Positions 9,770 to 18,474 of a DNA stretch of 64,000 bases are shown in pieces (positions within the stretch are counted from its first letter, which is position 1; each line of letters starts with the position of its first letter). The notes below the pieces were generated by a model, which searched no databases, was not told the DNA's origin, and worked only from the letters and a program-made list of their open reading frames with translations. The stretch spans positions 1-64,000 of the forward strand of contig NZ_JAMTCF010000014.1 in assembly GCF_024171695.1 (NCBI RefSeq), in the 5' to 3' direction. The position numbers and the translations under genes are program-made. This DNA comes from Actinosynnema pretiosum. GTDB lineage: Bacteria > Actinomycetota > Actinomycetes > Mycobacteriales > Pseudonocardiaceae.

Positions 9770-10597
9770 GCGACCTCACCGGGACGTCGCGCCGCCAGCG
9801 GATCCACCGTCATTCTGCGGCACGCATTCCGCCATCGTCATCGACTCGATTCGAGCACACAGGGGACGCCACACGGCCGTCTTCATCGCGAAATTGAGTC
9901 GCTCTGACCCGATCATCCGATTTACCGCCCCCCGGTTGGCCACGCTCGGGCATCGTCACACCGACCACGACGGAAGTCAAATTTTCCAAGGAATGAAATG
10001 CGCGACCGACTCGGCAAATCACGCCGGCATTTCGAGGAATGAAACCAGGACCATAGCGCCGCGGCATGCCTGATGGATCGGGACATCCCGCCTTGATCGT
10101 CGGTTGTCCACACCCCCGGCAGATTGCCGCCCCCGGCAGGTTGCCACCGGTGTCACGGCTGTGCCGGGGCTGGGGTGGCACAGCCGCGCCACTCCAGCCC
10201 CGGCACAGCTGTGCCGCCCGTTACGTCCTATCCCGCCCTATCCCGTAGGCCCGGCTGGCACCGTGGACCGCTGAGAGCGCCTCTCCGGTGGCGCCGCGCA
10301 CGACCGTGCCCGGGATCGCTGGGCACGGTCGACCTGCCCGGCAAAGCCGGGCACCGCGCACGGTTGGCCGTTACCGCCGTAGCGCTCCATCGGCGGCCGT
10401 GTTCACCGCGGCACCACCTGATCGAACCGAAAATCCCGAGGCGGGCCCGAATGGCCACAACCAACCCCAATAGATGCATTCCACGACCATCACAGGTCGG
10501 CATTCGAGCGAGCCCTCTCAGGCAACACGGAAAGTTCGTGTATTACCACTTCAACAAGTGCACTGTTCACTCAGATGAGTTCGCGTGCCGAAAGGTG
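9770..10597. other. Intergenic stretch with a hairpin
   Basis: No supportable gene. It is locally AT-richer at 9820-10060 and 10470-10590, consistent with promoter or decayed DNA. It contains the imperfect hairpin at 10158-10209. Confidence 0.4.
10158..10209. terminator. Hairpin, 22-bp arms with one mismatch
   Basis: The arms at 10158-10179 and 10188-10209 (starting GCTGTGCCGGGGCTGG) pair with one mismatch around an eight-base loop. It is a plausible bidirectional terminator or a palindromic extragenic element in a gene-free stretch. Confidence 0.45.
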
Positions 10598-11700
10598 TCA
10601 CGACGCGAACCGGAACAGTCGCCCAACGGCGCGTGTGTGTCGATCCGCATCAGGATCGACACACAGGGCCGGAAAGGCCCATACCTGATATAGGCTGCCT
10701 GTGATCGAGGACGCGACAGTATGCGCGTGATCGCAGGCACCGATGGGGGCAAGTGCCTGCGCGGCGTCCACCATCACCCTGTCCTGTAGGGCAGCATCGC
10801 AGGTCGTGGCTGGGATGCGTTCCGACTCCGCCAGCAACTCGACCGCGATTTCGAGGTATCCTTGGGTCGCTGCCGCGACTGCGGCACGGGCCACTATCGA
10901 CGCATGCTCGTCCTGGCCGCGCTGCGCGGCGAGTTGCCGGACACGAGCGTAGTCGCCACTTCCGGCGACGGACCCGGCCAAGGTGCTCCCCCGTCGCGTG
11001 TGACGAAGTAATCGTCGAGAGTTGTCGCGATCGACTCCGCTGTTTCGGGCATCCCGACTTTTCCGCCGTTGTCGCGACGACGGCCTGGGTGTATCGAGGT
11101 CCGCCGAAGTCGCAGCCAGCGAGTTCGGCCGTCTCGCGTGCACCTGCGATCGACGCGATCGCGCCGGGACGATCGCCGACTGCGCACTGCGCTTCGCCCA
11201 GAGCTGCAAGAGCCCCGAGCACGTTCGACAGCGATCGTCACGGTCCGGGTTTCGGCGCGGGCCTGGTCGAGCAGATCGGCTGCCGTGTCGTCTGCCCCGC
11301 CGAGGACGGCGACGCGGGCGATGGACGCCGTCAACGTTGCCCGTGCGCCCGGTTGCTCGATCGTGAGAGCGAGGTCCCCGGCACCCTTGATGCTCCGGCG
11401 TCCGCCAGAGCCGAAGCCACGGTGCGCAGGGCGGTGACCTGATGACCGGGAACAGCCACCGAGCGCACGAGGTCGCGGGCATGCTGGAGGCTTCCTCGGC
11501 GGATGGCCGCTGCGATCGACGCCTGCGCCGCTGCCTCACCCCAGAGGATGCCCGTCGCGTACAACTGGTGCACCGCGGCGGGGTCGAGGCCGATCTCGAC
11601 GGCGCCGTGAGTCACCACCTTCAGCGCCCCGGACCGGTCGCTGTCGTAGCTGATGGAGCAGGCGACGTCTTCGATTGGCTCTTTACAGCCGCAGGCGCGT
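10598..11700 (-). pseudogene. Multiply frameshifted alpha-helical repeat protein
   Basis: Reading leftward from about 11700, good helical-repeat sequence appears in alternating frames. Examples are AAVHQLYATGILWGEAAAQA and GSLQHARDLVRSVAVPGHQV, then VAVLGGADDTAADLLDQARA, then LGALAALGEAQCAVGDRPGA, and finally GYLEIAVELLAESERIPATT. At least three frame changes are needed to join them. The repeat style (about 33 residues with AxxL/ARA patterns) is that of ALTTAQ/TPR-like repeats in actinobacteria. No intact product is possible. Confidence 0.6.
10635..10664. repeat. 12-bp inverted repeat
   Basis: GTGTGTCGATCC (10635-10646) and GGATCGACACAC (10653-10664) pair perfectly around the loop GCATCA. 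It sits at the 3' end of the decayed repeat-protein gene and could be its old terminator. Confidence 0.45.
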
Positions 11701-11824
11701 GGCGAGACGCGAAGGGTTTCTTCTCCTCCGGTTCGTAGTAGCCCACAAGGTCTTGCCTGGTCACGATGCCCTGGGGTAGTGGTGAACGCGTGTGCGCCGG
11801 GGTTGGGAGTCGCTCTGGGGCGTA

Positions 11825-11989
11825 GCGCATAAGAGGGGGATGTCCCTGCGTCAGGGCTGCGGGCTGGGCTCTTGCTCCTCCTGATCGGATGGGGCAGGAG
11901 AGCCGGTGCGGCGGGGTGGCGGGTTGTGCGCGCATAAGAAGGGGACGGGCGGCGGGGCGGAGGCGGTCGTTGCGCATAAGAGGGGGATG
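11825..11989. repeat. Three direct repeats GCGCATAAGAGGGGGATG
   Basis: Two identical 18-mers (11825-11842 and 11972-11989) flank one variant copy (11930-11946, GCGCATAAGAAGGGGAC). The motif is AT-rich in its core, unlike the surroundings. The copies lie in a gene-free gap upstream of the minus-strand repeat-protein relic and downstream of the gene at 12049-13074. They may be an operator array, iteron-like sites or mobile-DNA scars. Confidence 0.5.
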
Positions 11990-12048
11990 CGCGCGTTCCT
12001 GCCCCTCGCCCCCGCAAGCACCCTGTGGCTTGGGCGAGGTCGGTTGGT

Positions 12049-13074
12049 TCAGGCGAGGTGGCGGTCCAGTTCCTGCACTGCCTTGTTGACCTGCGGTGTC
12101 GGTGTGGCGACCAGTTGGGTGCGCAGCGCTGCCAGCAGGCCCAGGGTGCGGGTGGAGTGGACCTCGGGCAGGCGGCGCAGCGCGCGGCGGACCTCTTCGG
12201 CGGCCTGTTCGGGTTCGCTGGCACGGGCGTGGGCCAGGCCGAGCCAGGCGCCGTGACACAGGGCGGAACGCTGGTGCACGTCGTGGTCGTCGGTGTAGGC
12301 GCGCGGGGACAGCAGCGGGACGGCCCTCGCCAGGAGGGTTGCGGTGTCGGGGCGGTGGGTGCGCCCGAGGGCGACCAGGCCGCGTCCGGCGATCGCGTCG
12401 ATCTCGACGTCGTCGACGTAGTCGGCCCAGTCGGGCGCGGGTTCGTCGGCCTCCAGCAGCGCGTGGGCCTGCTCGTGGGCGGTCAGGGCTGCGTGGGTGT
12501 CGCCGGCGGCGGCGTGGGCCAGGCCGCCGCGGGCCCGGACCAGGGCGCGCACGAGGCCCGGCGCGGTGCGGGCGGCCCGGTCGGCGGCCTGGGCCAGTGC
12601 GAGGGCGGTGGGGTGGTCGCCGCGGGCGGTGGCCTGGTTGGACATCAGGGCGAGCACGCTGGCGGCCAGGGCGTGGTCCTGGGCGGCGTGGGCGGCGCGG
12701 TGGGCGATGAGGTACCAGCGTCGGGCGGGGCCGTCGTGGGCGTCGTCGTGGGCCATGAACCCGGCGGTCTGGGCGAGTTGGGCGAGCGCGGTGTGGAGAC
12801 GGCGGGCCTGGTGCAGGTCGTAGGAGGTGGTGTCGAGCAGGTGCAGCAGCGTGGTGATCTGGTCGCCGACCCAGGTCAGGGCGGCCCCGCCGCCGTGCCG
12901 TTCATCCAGGTGGCGGGCGGTGGTGGCCGCGTGTTCCACCGCGTCGAGCAGGTCGGGGGTCAGGCGGCCGTGCTCGCTGGCCTGGCGGGCGATCGGGCCG
13001 GTGATGCCTTCGCCGGTCGCGGCGTGCAGCAGGACGGCGCCGGAGGCCGCGAGCAGGGTGCGTCGGGTGGGCAC
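12049..13074 (-). CDS. TPR-repeat protein without DNA-binding domain
   Basis: The product is 341 residues. GTG at 13074 has GGAGG six bases upstream. It begins MPTRRTLLAASGAVLLHAAT, the linker that normally joins an XRE helix-turn-helix to a TPR sensor; here it is the start of the protein, so the DNA-binding domain is absent. The rest is helical repeats of the TPR/Rgg-PlcR type that bind peptides or small ligands in regulators. It lies 66 bases downstream of a full-length relative (13141-14586) on the same strand. The two may act as a pair, one binding DNA and one sensing. They are divergent from the TfuA/YcaO operon and may regulate it (inference). Confidence 0.7.
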   Translation of the reverse strand: MPTRRTLLAASGAVLLHAATGEGITGPIARQASEHGRLTPDLLDAVEHAATTARHLDERHGGGAALTWVGDQITTLLHLLDTTSYDLHQARRLHTALAQLAQTAGFMAHDDAHDGPARRWYLIAHRAAHAAQDHALAASVLALMSNQATARGDHPTALALAQAADRAARTAPGLVRALVRARGGLAHAAAGDTHAALTAHEQAHALLEADEPAPDWADYVDDVEIDAIAGRGLVALGRTHRPDTATLLARAVPLLSPRAYTDDHDVHQRSALCHGAWLGLAHARASEPEQAAEEVRRALRRLPEVHSTRTLGLLAALRTQLVATPTPQVNKAVQELDRHLA

Positions 13075-13140
13075 GGGTGACCTCCGGGAGCCGGGTGGGC
13101 GGATCGGGGTTCCTCGGGCGCGGTCTTCGCCGGCGCGCGT

Positions 13141-14586
13141 CTACCTGGTGGGTGGTAGTGCTGCGCGCAGGGCGTCGCGGGCCTGGCGGGCGGCGGTGTG
13201 GCCGTGCAGGTGGTGGGTGTCGAGGTCGGTGGCGAGGGCGTGCAGGACCCGGTGGTTCCAGGTGGAGCGGATGCCGGTGATGTGGGGAATCAGGGACCTG
13301 GTGGTGGCCAGGGCGGGGTCGAGTCGGTCTTGGCGCAGGTAGGAGCGGGCGAGCCAGGCACCGTGGAGCAGCCCGTCGCGATCCGCGGTGTGTTCGGCGT
13401 GGGATCCGAGCCAGCCGCTGAGGAGCGGGGTGGCCTGGGTGAGTAGTTCGGTGCGGCGGCGGTCGGGGGTGTGGTCGGCGAATCCGGCGGTGATCAGGTT
13501 TTGGCCGGTGACCACGCGCAGGTTCGTCATCCAGTACAGCCACGGCGGGCGGGTGGTGAGCGCGTCGGGGTGCTCGAGGTGGGTGTGGACCTCGTCGGTG
13601 GAGCGGTGCAGGCCGTGCAGGTCGCCGAGGGCGGCGTGGACGTGGGCGTGGCGGGCTGCGGCCAACGCCTTGGTGGCCGGTGGGGCGGTGCGGGCGGTGG
13701 TGATGGCGGCGTTGGCCATCGCGAGGGCGTCGCGGAGTCGGTCGCGGGCGATGGCCTGGTAGGCCAGGCAGCCGTAGAGGTGCGAGCCCAGGGCGGGGTC
13801 GGCGGCGTGGTGGGCGGCGCGCAGTCCGGTGAGAAAGTAGCGCTGGGCCAGGCCGTGGTGGCCGGCGTCCATGGCCATCCAGCCGACGGTGGCGGCCATC
13901 TGCGCCCACAGGTGCACGGTGCGCCTGCGGGTGGCGGTGTCGGTGTAGTGGTCGCGGCGCACGTGGTCGGCCAGGAGCGCGAACTGGGCGCGGGCGTGGG
14001 GCAGGGCGCCGCCGCCCTCGTCGTCGTCCAGGTCGCGCAGGTTCGTGACCGTGCCGGCGAAGAAGTCGGCGAGCGCGGGGGTGACGCGCTCGGCGTCCGC
14101 CGGGCCGGGCGGCGTGACCGGGGTGCTGGCGGCGGGTGGGGGTGGGGTGGTGTCGGCGAAGGCGGCGCTGATGAGGGCGGGGCCGCTGATGGCCAGGAGG
14201 GTCCTGCGGCTGAGGTTCATCTCGTCCCCGTTCCGGCCTGCCCACTGTGCCGCCGTCTCCACGGTAGCCCTGGGGGCGTGCGGTGGGGGCAGGCCCGCGT
14301 CGGCGCGGGTCCAGGTGGGTGAGGGGCGGGCGCGCGGTCCCCACAGGTCGGCCGCATCGAGGGGGCGGCCGGTGGCCTCGGCGAGCAGGTGCGCGGTGAC
14401 GGTGGGCAGCGGGTCGTGGGGTAATCGGCCGTGGCCGATCCACCCGACGACGGTGGAGCGGGCCACCTGCCGCGCGCCCAGCAGCGTGTTGAGTTCCCTG
14501 GCCAGGCGGCCCGGCGTCCAGCCCAACTCGTCCAGGCAGGCGGCCAGGCGCTCGTTGCGCCCGCCCCGTGTCCCCGTCCCCGTCAT
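13141..14586 (-). CDS. XRE-family regulator with TPR sensor domain
   Basis: The product is 481 residues. ATG at 14586 follows a GGGGAGAGGGGG tract. Residues 1-70 are the helix-turn-helix (LAACLDELGWTPGRLARELN, then QVARSTVVGWIGHGRLP). A linker and the NLSRRTLLAISGPAL segment follow, then about 320 residues of TPR-like helical repeats. Such regulators respond to small ligands or peptides. The gene is divergent from the peptide/TfuA/YcaO operon, with a 15-bp inverted repeat in the shared intergenic region (14660-14703). That makes it the best candidate for a cluster-specific regulator (inference). Confidence 0.75.
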   Translation of the reverse strand: MTGTGTRGGRNERLAACLDELGWTPGRLARELNTLLGARQVARSTVVGWIGHGRLPHDPLPTVTAHLLAEATGRPLDAADLWGPRARPSPTWTRADAGLPPPHAPRATVETAAQWAGRNGDEMNLSRRTLLAISGPALISAAFADTTPPPPAASTPVTPPGPADAERVTPALADFFAGTVTNLRDLDDDEGGGALPHARAQFALLADHVRRDHYTDTATRRRTVHLWAQMAATVGWMAMDAGHHGLAQRYFLTGLRAAHHAADPALGSHLYGCLAYQAIARDRLRDALAMANAAITTARTAPPATKALAAARHAHVHAALGDLHGLHRSTDEVHTHLEHPDALTTRPPWLYWMTNLRVVTGQNLITAGFADHTPDRRRTELLTQATPLLSGWLGSHAEHTADRDGLLHGAWLARSYLRQDRLDPALATTRSLIPHITGIRSTWNHRVLHALATDLDTHHLHGHTAARQARDALRAALPPTR

Positions 14587-14659
14587 CGCCCACCCCCTCT
14601 CCCCGGTTGTGACAGAACGTAGCGGCTTCGGGGTGTGTGAAGGGGGCCGATCGCGCCGT

Positions 14660-14703
14660 GGGGGTGTCGACTTCGGCGGGCCGCCCCGGAAGTCGACACC
14701 CCC
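14660..14703. promoter_or_regulatory. Inverted repeat in divergent promoter region
   Basis: GGGGGTGTCGACTTC (14660-14674) and its exact complement GAAGTCGACACCCCC (14689-14703) flank 14 GC-rich bases. It lies between the regulator start (14586) and the peptide gene (14864). It could be an operator for the divergent XRE-TPR regulator, or an attenuator hairpin in the operon leader. Confidence 0.5.
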
Positions 14704-14863
14704 GCCCGCCGCACCCGTCCGGTTCGACACCCTCACCTGCGGGTTCGTCACCACTCACCACCTCGGGAGGGTGGCCGGGGCGTGGGGGTGGGCGGTGGAC
14801 TGGGGACCAGGCGGCGCCGGTCGGCGCCGACCCAGGTTCCCGAGGAGAAACGAGGAGATGAGC

Positions 14864-14983
14864 ATGGAGTTGACGTCGAAGTCCGACAACGTCCTCGGCC
14901 TGCTGCCGATCACGCCCGCCGACGGTGCGCAGTACGCGTCCGACTCGGCGATGGCCGAGGACGTCGAGCAGGACGAGCCGTAG
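14864..14983 (+). CDS. Candidate RiPP precursor peptide (TfuA/YcaO-linked)
   Basis: The product is 39 residues. The ATG at 14864 has GAGGAG six bases upstream; an ATG at 14858 abuts the same GAGGAG. The peptide starts MELTSKSDNVLGLLPITPAD and ends with the acidic stretch AMAEDVEQDEP. It has no cysteine, so classical cysteine cyclodehydration is excluded. Four serine/threonine residues lie in the first half and the C-terminal 11 residues are very acidic. It is the first gene of a tight operon with TfuA and YcaO and is separated from them by a hairpin, a layout typical of RiPP precursors. Which residues would be modified is unknown. It could instead be a small accessory protein. Confidence 0.6.
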   Translation: MELTSKSDNVLGLLPITPADGAQYASDSAMAEDVEQDEP

Positions 14984-15007
14984 GCCGGTAGCGCACATCG
15001 GCTCGGA

Positions 15008-15050
15008 GGCCGCCCCGCCCCGCCGGGTGAACCGCGAGGGTGGGGCGGCC
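15008..15050 (+). promoter_or_regulatory. Hairpin between peptide gene and tfuA
   Basis: GGCCGCCCC (15008-15016) pairs with GGGGCGGCC (15042-15050) across 25 GC-rich bases. It lies directly downstream of the short peptide gene. This position suits a partial terminator or mRNA-stabilising hairpin that raises precursor expression relative to the modifying enzymes (inference). Confidence 0.45.
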
Positions 15051-15084
15051 CTCGCCCGCCACGTCGACCGTGTGGAGGCATCGC

Positions 15085-16347
15085 GTGCACCACGTGTTCG
15101 TCGGACCGACGCTGGAGCGGTCCCACCCGTTGCTGGCCGCGCCCGGTGTGCGCGTGCTGCCCCCGGCCCGGCACGGCGACCTGTTCGACCCGGAGATCGG
15201 CCCCGGCGACACGGTGGTGCTGATCGACGGGGTGTACCACCAGCAGCCCGCCGTGCGGCACAAGGAGATCCTGGCTGTGCTGGGCCGGGGTGTGCGCGTG
15301 GTGGGGGCGGCCAGCATCGGCGCGTTGCGCGCCGCCGAGCTGGCGCCCTTCGGGATGGTGGGGGTGGGCGAGGTGTTTGCCGCCTACGCCGCCGGGGACC
15401 TGGTCGGCGACGACGAGGTCGCCGTCGGGCAGGCACCGGATGGTGACTGGCAGGCGTTGACCTGGCCGCTGGTGAACCTGCGCCGGGTGCTGGAGTTGGC
15501 GTGTACGCGCGGGGTGCTCGACACCGCGCGGGCCGCCGCGCTGCTGGCGGCTTGGCGGGCGGTGTACTACCCGCAGCGCACCACCGCCGCCGTGCGGGCC
15601 GTGTGCCGCAGGCACGGGGAGCAGGGGTTCGCCGACTGGCTGGCGCGCCAGCGTGCACGGAACCGGCATTTCGGTGACCTCAAGCGCGCCGACGCGCTGC
15701 TGGCCCTGCGCACCGCCCTGGACGACCGCGTCCCGCGCCCGGAGCCCGCCCTCGTCCCGCGGGCCTGGGACAGCCCCTATTACCGGGTCTGGTCCAACGC
15801 CTTCGCCCGCGACCGGGTCGACGGGGTGGAGCTGCCCACCGCGGACCGGCTGCTCTACCAGCAGCTGTTCGACCCCGATTTCCCGGTCCGGTGGGGCGCC
15901 TACCTGGAGCACCTGAGCACCACCCACGGCGACGACGGTGAGCCGGGTGTCGCACTGGCCGTGCGGCTGGAGCGTGCCGGATGCTCGGGCCTGGCCGCCG
16001 ACGTGGTGTTCACGCCGCCGCTGGACCTGCGCCGCGAGGACACGGTGCGGCTGCTGCTTGCCGGGGAGAGCGCGCAGGACCGGACCGCGCTGGCCCGCCA
16101 CCTCAAGGTCCTGGACCAGGCCGCGCGCGCCGAACCGGGTTTCTGGTTTTCCGGGGCGTGGGAGCGGCGGGCCCGCGAGGTGCTGCCCGCGCTGTGGCGC
16201 TGCGGCGAACACGAACTCGACACCGCGGCTGCCGCGCGCGGCCTGGGCACCGGGGAGCGGGCCGTGCGGGCGGCGCGGCGCCTGGTGCCCGGCCTGCTGC
16301 ACGACCTGTCCGCCCGACGCGAGGAGGTGGCCCACCGTGGCCGGTGA
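15085..16347 (+). CDS. tfuA: TfuA-like protein
   Basis: The product is 420 residues. GTG at 15085 has GGAGG six bases upstream. The TfuA core fills the N-terminal third: DTVVLIDGVYHQQPAVRHKE (about residues 42-61), then GAASIGALRAAEL (74-86), FGMVGVGE (89-96) and GDD (108-110). TfuA proteins partner YcaO enzymes. In thioamide-forming systems TfuA is thought to supply or activate sulfur for backbone thioamidation, and trifolitoxin clusters also carry one. The C-terminal 300 residues are a helical extension of unknown function. The gene overlaps YcaO by 11 bases, so the two are translationally coupled. Confidence 0.85.
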   Translation: MHHVFVGPTLERSHPLLAAPGVRVLPPARHGDLFDPEIGPGDTVVLIDGVYHQQPAVRHKEILAVLGRGVRVVGAASIGALRAAELAPFGMVGVGEVFAAYAAGDLVGDDEVAVGQAPDGDWQALTWPLVNLRRVLELACTRGVLDTARAAALLAAWRAVYYPQRTTAAVRAVCRRHGEQGFADWLARQRARNRHFGDLKRADALLALRTALDDRVPRPEPALVPRAWDSPYYRVWSNAFARDRVDGVELPTADRLLYQQLFDPDFPVRWGAYLEHLSTTHGDDGEPGVALAVRLERAGCSGLAADVVFTPPLDLRREDTVRLLLAGESAQDRTALARHLKVLDQAARAEPGFWFSGAWERRAREVLPALWRCGEHELDTAAAARGLGTGERAVRAARRLVPGLLHDLSARREEVAHRGR

Positions 16348-17506
16348 GACGGCGATCGGCGACGACCCGGTGCTGGCGTTGCCGGGCGCCGAGCGCGCCC
16401 GCACCCCGCAGGAGAGCTGGGACCTGCTGGAGCCCCGGCTGGGCGACTACGGCATCACGCGCGTGGCGCGGCTGACCGGCCTGGACAGCCTGGGCCTGCC
16501 GGTGTGGACCGCGGTGCGCCCGGCGGCGACGACCCTGTCCACCTCCCAGGGCAAGGGGATCACCGACCTGCTGGCCAAGGTGTCGGCGGTGGCCGAGGCG
16601 ATCGAGCTGTGGCACGTCGAACAACCCCCGCCGGTGTTCGCGCGCGGCCCGGCACGCGAGATCGCCCCCGACTGCCCGCTGGCCGCGCTGCCGCTGCGCC
16701 GCGACCTACCTGGGCAGGTACTGGCCGGGGTGGTGTGGGACTGGATGGCCGGGGTCGGGTTGTGCGACGGGCAGGCGGTGCTGCTGCCGGTGGACCTGGT
16801 GCGCCGCCGCACAGCGCGCCCGGCGTGGACGCCGGACCTGCTGCGCGCCACCAGCACCGGCCTTGCCTGCGGCTCAAGCCGCGAGGAGGCGCTGCTGCAC
16901 GCCCTGTACGAGGTCGTCGAACGCGACGTGCTGCACCGCGACACCCTCACCCGTGCCGCCGCCCGCACCCCCGTCGACCTGAATACCGTGCCCGCCGGGC
17001 CGGGGCGGGAGGTGCTCGACCTGATCGCCGCCGCGCGGTTCTCGGTGGAGGCGAGCGCGGTGACGGGCCCGTACAGGCTGCCGGTGGTCCTGGCGTGCCT
17101 GTGGTCGGAGGACCACCCGGCGCTCTTCGCCGGCGCGGGCTGCCACGGCGACCCGCAGATCGCGCTGACCAGGGCGTTGACCGAGGCCGCGCAGTCGCGG
17201 CTGACCGTGCTGGCCGGCACCCGCGACGACCTGCCCGGCGACTACGGCCCGCTCGACGCCCCCACCCGGCCGACCCCGCCCGCGGTGCCGGGCGCGCGGG
17301 TGGACTGGGCGCGGGCCATCGGCGGGTGCGATCCGCCGCGGGGTGGGTTCGCCGCGCGGGTGGGCGAGGTGGCAGAGCGGGTGCGCGCGGTCACCGGCCA
17401 CCAGCCGGTGGCGCTGGACCTGACACTGCCCGGCGAGCCGGTGCACACCGTCCAGGTCATCTGCCCCGGCACCCGCTCACGAGTCACCAGGACGGTCCCC
17501 CGATGA
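16337..17506 (+). CDS. ycaO: YcaO cyclodehydratase/thioamidation domain protein
   Basis: The product is 389 residues. GTG at 16337 lies inside the end of tfuA after GAGGAGG. Visible YcaO signatures are STSQGKG (68-74) with KVSAVAEAIE (81-90), STGLACGSSREEALLHALYE (173-192) followed by VVERD, and GCHGDPQIALTRALTEAAQS (268-287). These are the ATP/Mg-binding positions with conserved Glu and Arg. YcaO enzymes phosphorylate a backbone amide oxygen so that a nucleophile can attack. When paired with TfuA, the usual product is a thioamide. The C-terminus ends VTRTVPR, without the PxPxP tail of azoline-forming YcaO proteins, which fits a non-azoline role. The stop overlaps the next start (ATGA). Confidence 0.88.
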   Translation: MAGETAIGDDPVLALPGAERARTPQESWDLLEPRLGDYGITRVARLTGLDSLGLPVWTAVRPAATTLSTSQGKGITDLLAKVSAVAEAIELWHVEQPPPVFARGPAREIAPDCPLAALPLRRDLPGQVLAGVVWDWMAGVGLCDGQAVLLPVDLVRRRTARPAWTPDLLRATSTGLACGSSREEALLHALYEVVERDVLHRDTLTRAAARTPVDLNTVPAGPGREVLDLIAAARFSVEASAVTGPYRLPVVLACLWSEDHPALFAGAGCHGDPQIALTRALTEAAQSRLTVLAGTRDDLPGDYGPLDAPTRPTPPAVPGARVDWARAIGGCDPPRGGFAARVGEVAERVRAVTGHQPVALDLTLPGEPVHTVQVICPGTRSRVTRTVPR

Positions 17507-18474
17507 CCGCCGACCACGCCCACCACCCGCGCGGGCGCGGCGACGACCCGCCACCCACGACCAGGGGATTTACGGAGAAGTCGCAGGTAGGCGGTGTCGC
17601 CGCACCCGTCGCCACACCCGTCGACGTGGCGGCGCGCGCTCGGGCGTTCGACCGGCTGCACGGCGCGCGTGCCCGCACCGGCCTGGTCGCCGAGCTCTAC
17701 GCCGAGGCGATGGGCCGGGACCACCCGCACGAAGTGGACGCTGCGAGCTCGTGCGACTGGCCGCTGCTGGGTCTGTTGGTCGCCCGGCTGCGGATGCGGC
17801 CCGGCGGGCTTTTGGTCGACGCCGGGTGCGGCACCGGCGGCATCGGCCTGTGGCTGGCCCGCGCCCTGGGCGCGCGTCTGCTCGGGCTGGACCTGTCCCC
17901 GGTCGCAGTAGCCGCCGCGACCACACGCCGCACCGCGTTCGGCCTGGGCGAGGCGGCCGGGTTCCGTGTCGCGGACCTGCGCTCCACCGGCCTGGACGAC
18001 GGCTGCGCCCAGGCGGTGGTGTGCGTGGACGCTCTCGGCGCCACCGGCGATCGGGCGGCGGCGTTGCGCGAGCTGGCCAGGCTGCTCGCCCCCGGCGCCA
18101 GGCTGGTCGTCACCAGGGCCACCCGCCACGACAGCGCCCCCGACTGGGCCCGCCAGGCCGAGCAGGTGGGACTGGTGCTGGAGCAGGTGGACGAACGGCC
18201 CGGCGAGCCTGCGATGTGGCAGCGCCTGTACCGGTCGTGGATCGCCGCCGAGCCCCGGTTGCGTACCGCACTCGGTGACGAGGCGGCCGAGGCGATGCTC
18301 ACCGAGGCCCGCCGCACCCTGCCCCGCCTGCCCGGCCGCCGCGCGGTCCTGCTCACCCTGCACCACCCGCTCGGGGCGTCATTGCAGGTCGGGCAGGTGG
18401 GCGCGGCTAGAATCGCCCCGCCGGTCCACCGCTCCGACCACCGGCATCCACACGGTGAGAGGAACTGCACGTGA
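17503..18474 (+). CDS. SAM-dependent methyltransferase
   Basis: The product is 323 residues, starting at the ATG of an ATGA overlap with ycaO. It has a class I Rossmann methyltransferase fold. Motif I is LLVDAGCGTGGIGL (about 103-116), and the acidic end of strand 2 is LLGLDLSPVAVAAA (D130). A motif II/III region follows (CVDALGATGDRAAALRELAR). The first 45 residues are polar and probably disordered. In this operon the likely substrate is the modified peptide, or a small molecule made from it (inference). The last 25 residues are histidine/arginine-rich and poorly protein-like. A TAGAAT box inside them suggests that the next gene may also have its own promoter. Confidence 0.8.
   Translation: MTADHAHHPRGRGDDPPPTTRGFTEKSQVGGVAAPVATPVDVAARARAFDRLHGARARTGLVAELYAEAMGRDHPHEVDAASSCDWPLLGLLVARLRMRPGGLLVDAGCGTGGIGLWLARALGARLLGLDLSPVAVAAATTRRTAFGLGEAAGFRVADLRSTGLDDGCAQAVVCVDALGATGDRAAALRELARLLAPGARLVVTRATRHDSAPDWARQAEQVGLVLEQVDERPGEPAMWQRLYRSWIAAEPRLRTALGDEAAEAMLTEARRTLPRLPGRRAVLLTLHHPLGASLQVGQVGAARIAPPVHRSDHRHPHGERNCT
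18382..18413 (+). promoter_or_regulatory. Possible internal promoter for the GpsA-like gene
   Basis: TTGCAG (18382-18387) and TAGAAT (18408-18413), 20 bases apart, lie within the 3' end of the methyltransferase gene and about 58 bases before the GTG at 18471. The spacer is longer than ideal, so this is a tentative call. Confidence 0.3.

Noticed and set aside
12902-15658. 918-codon minus-strand frame
   Set aside because: Arg/Pro/His-rich shadow of the regulators and TfuA in other frames. No domain or start context.
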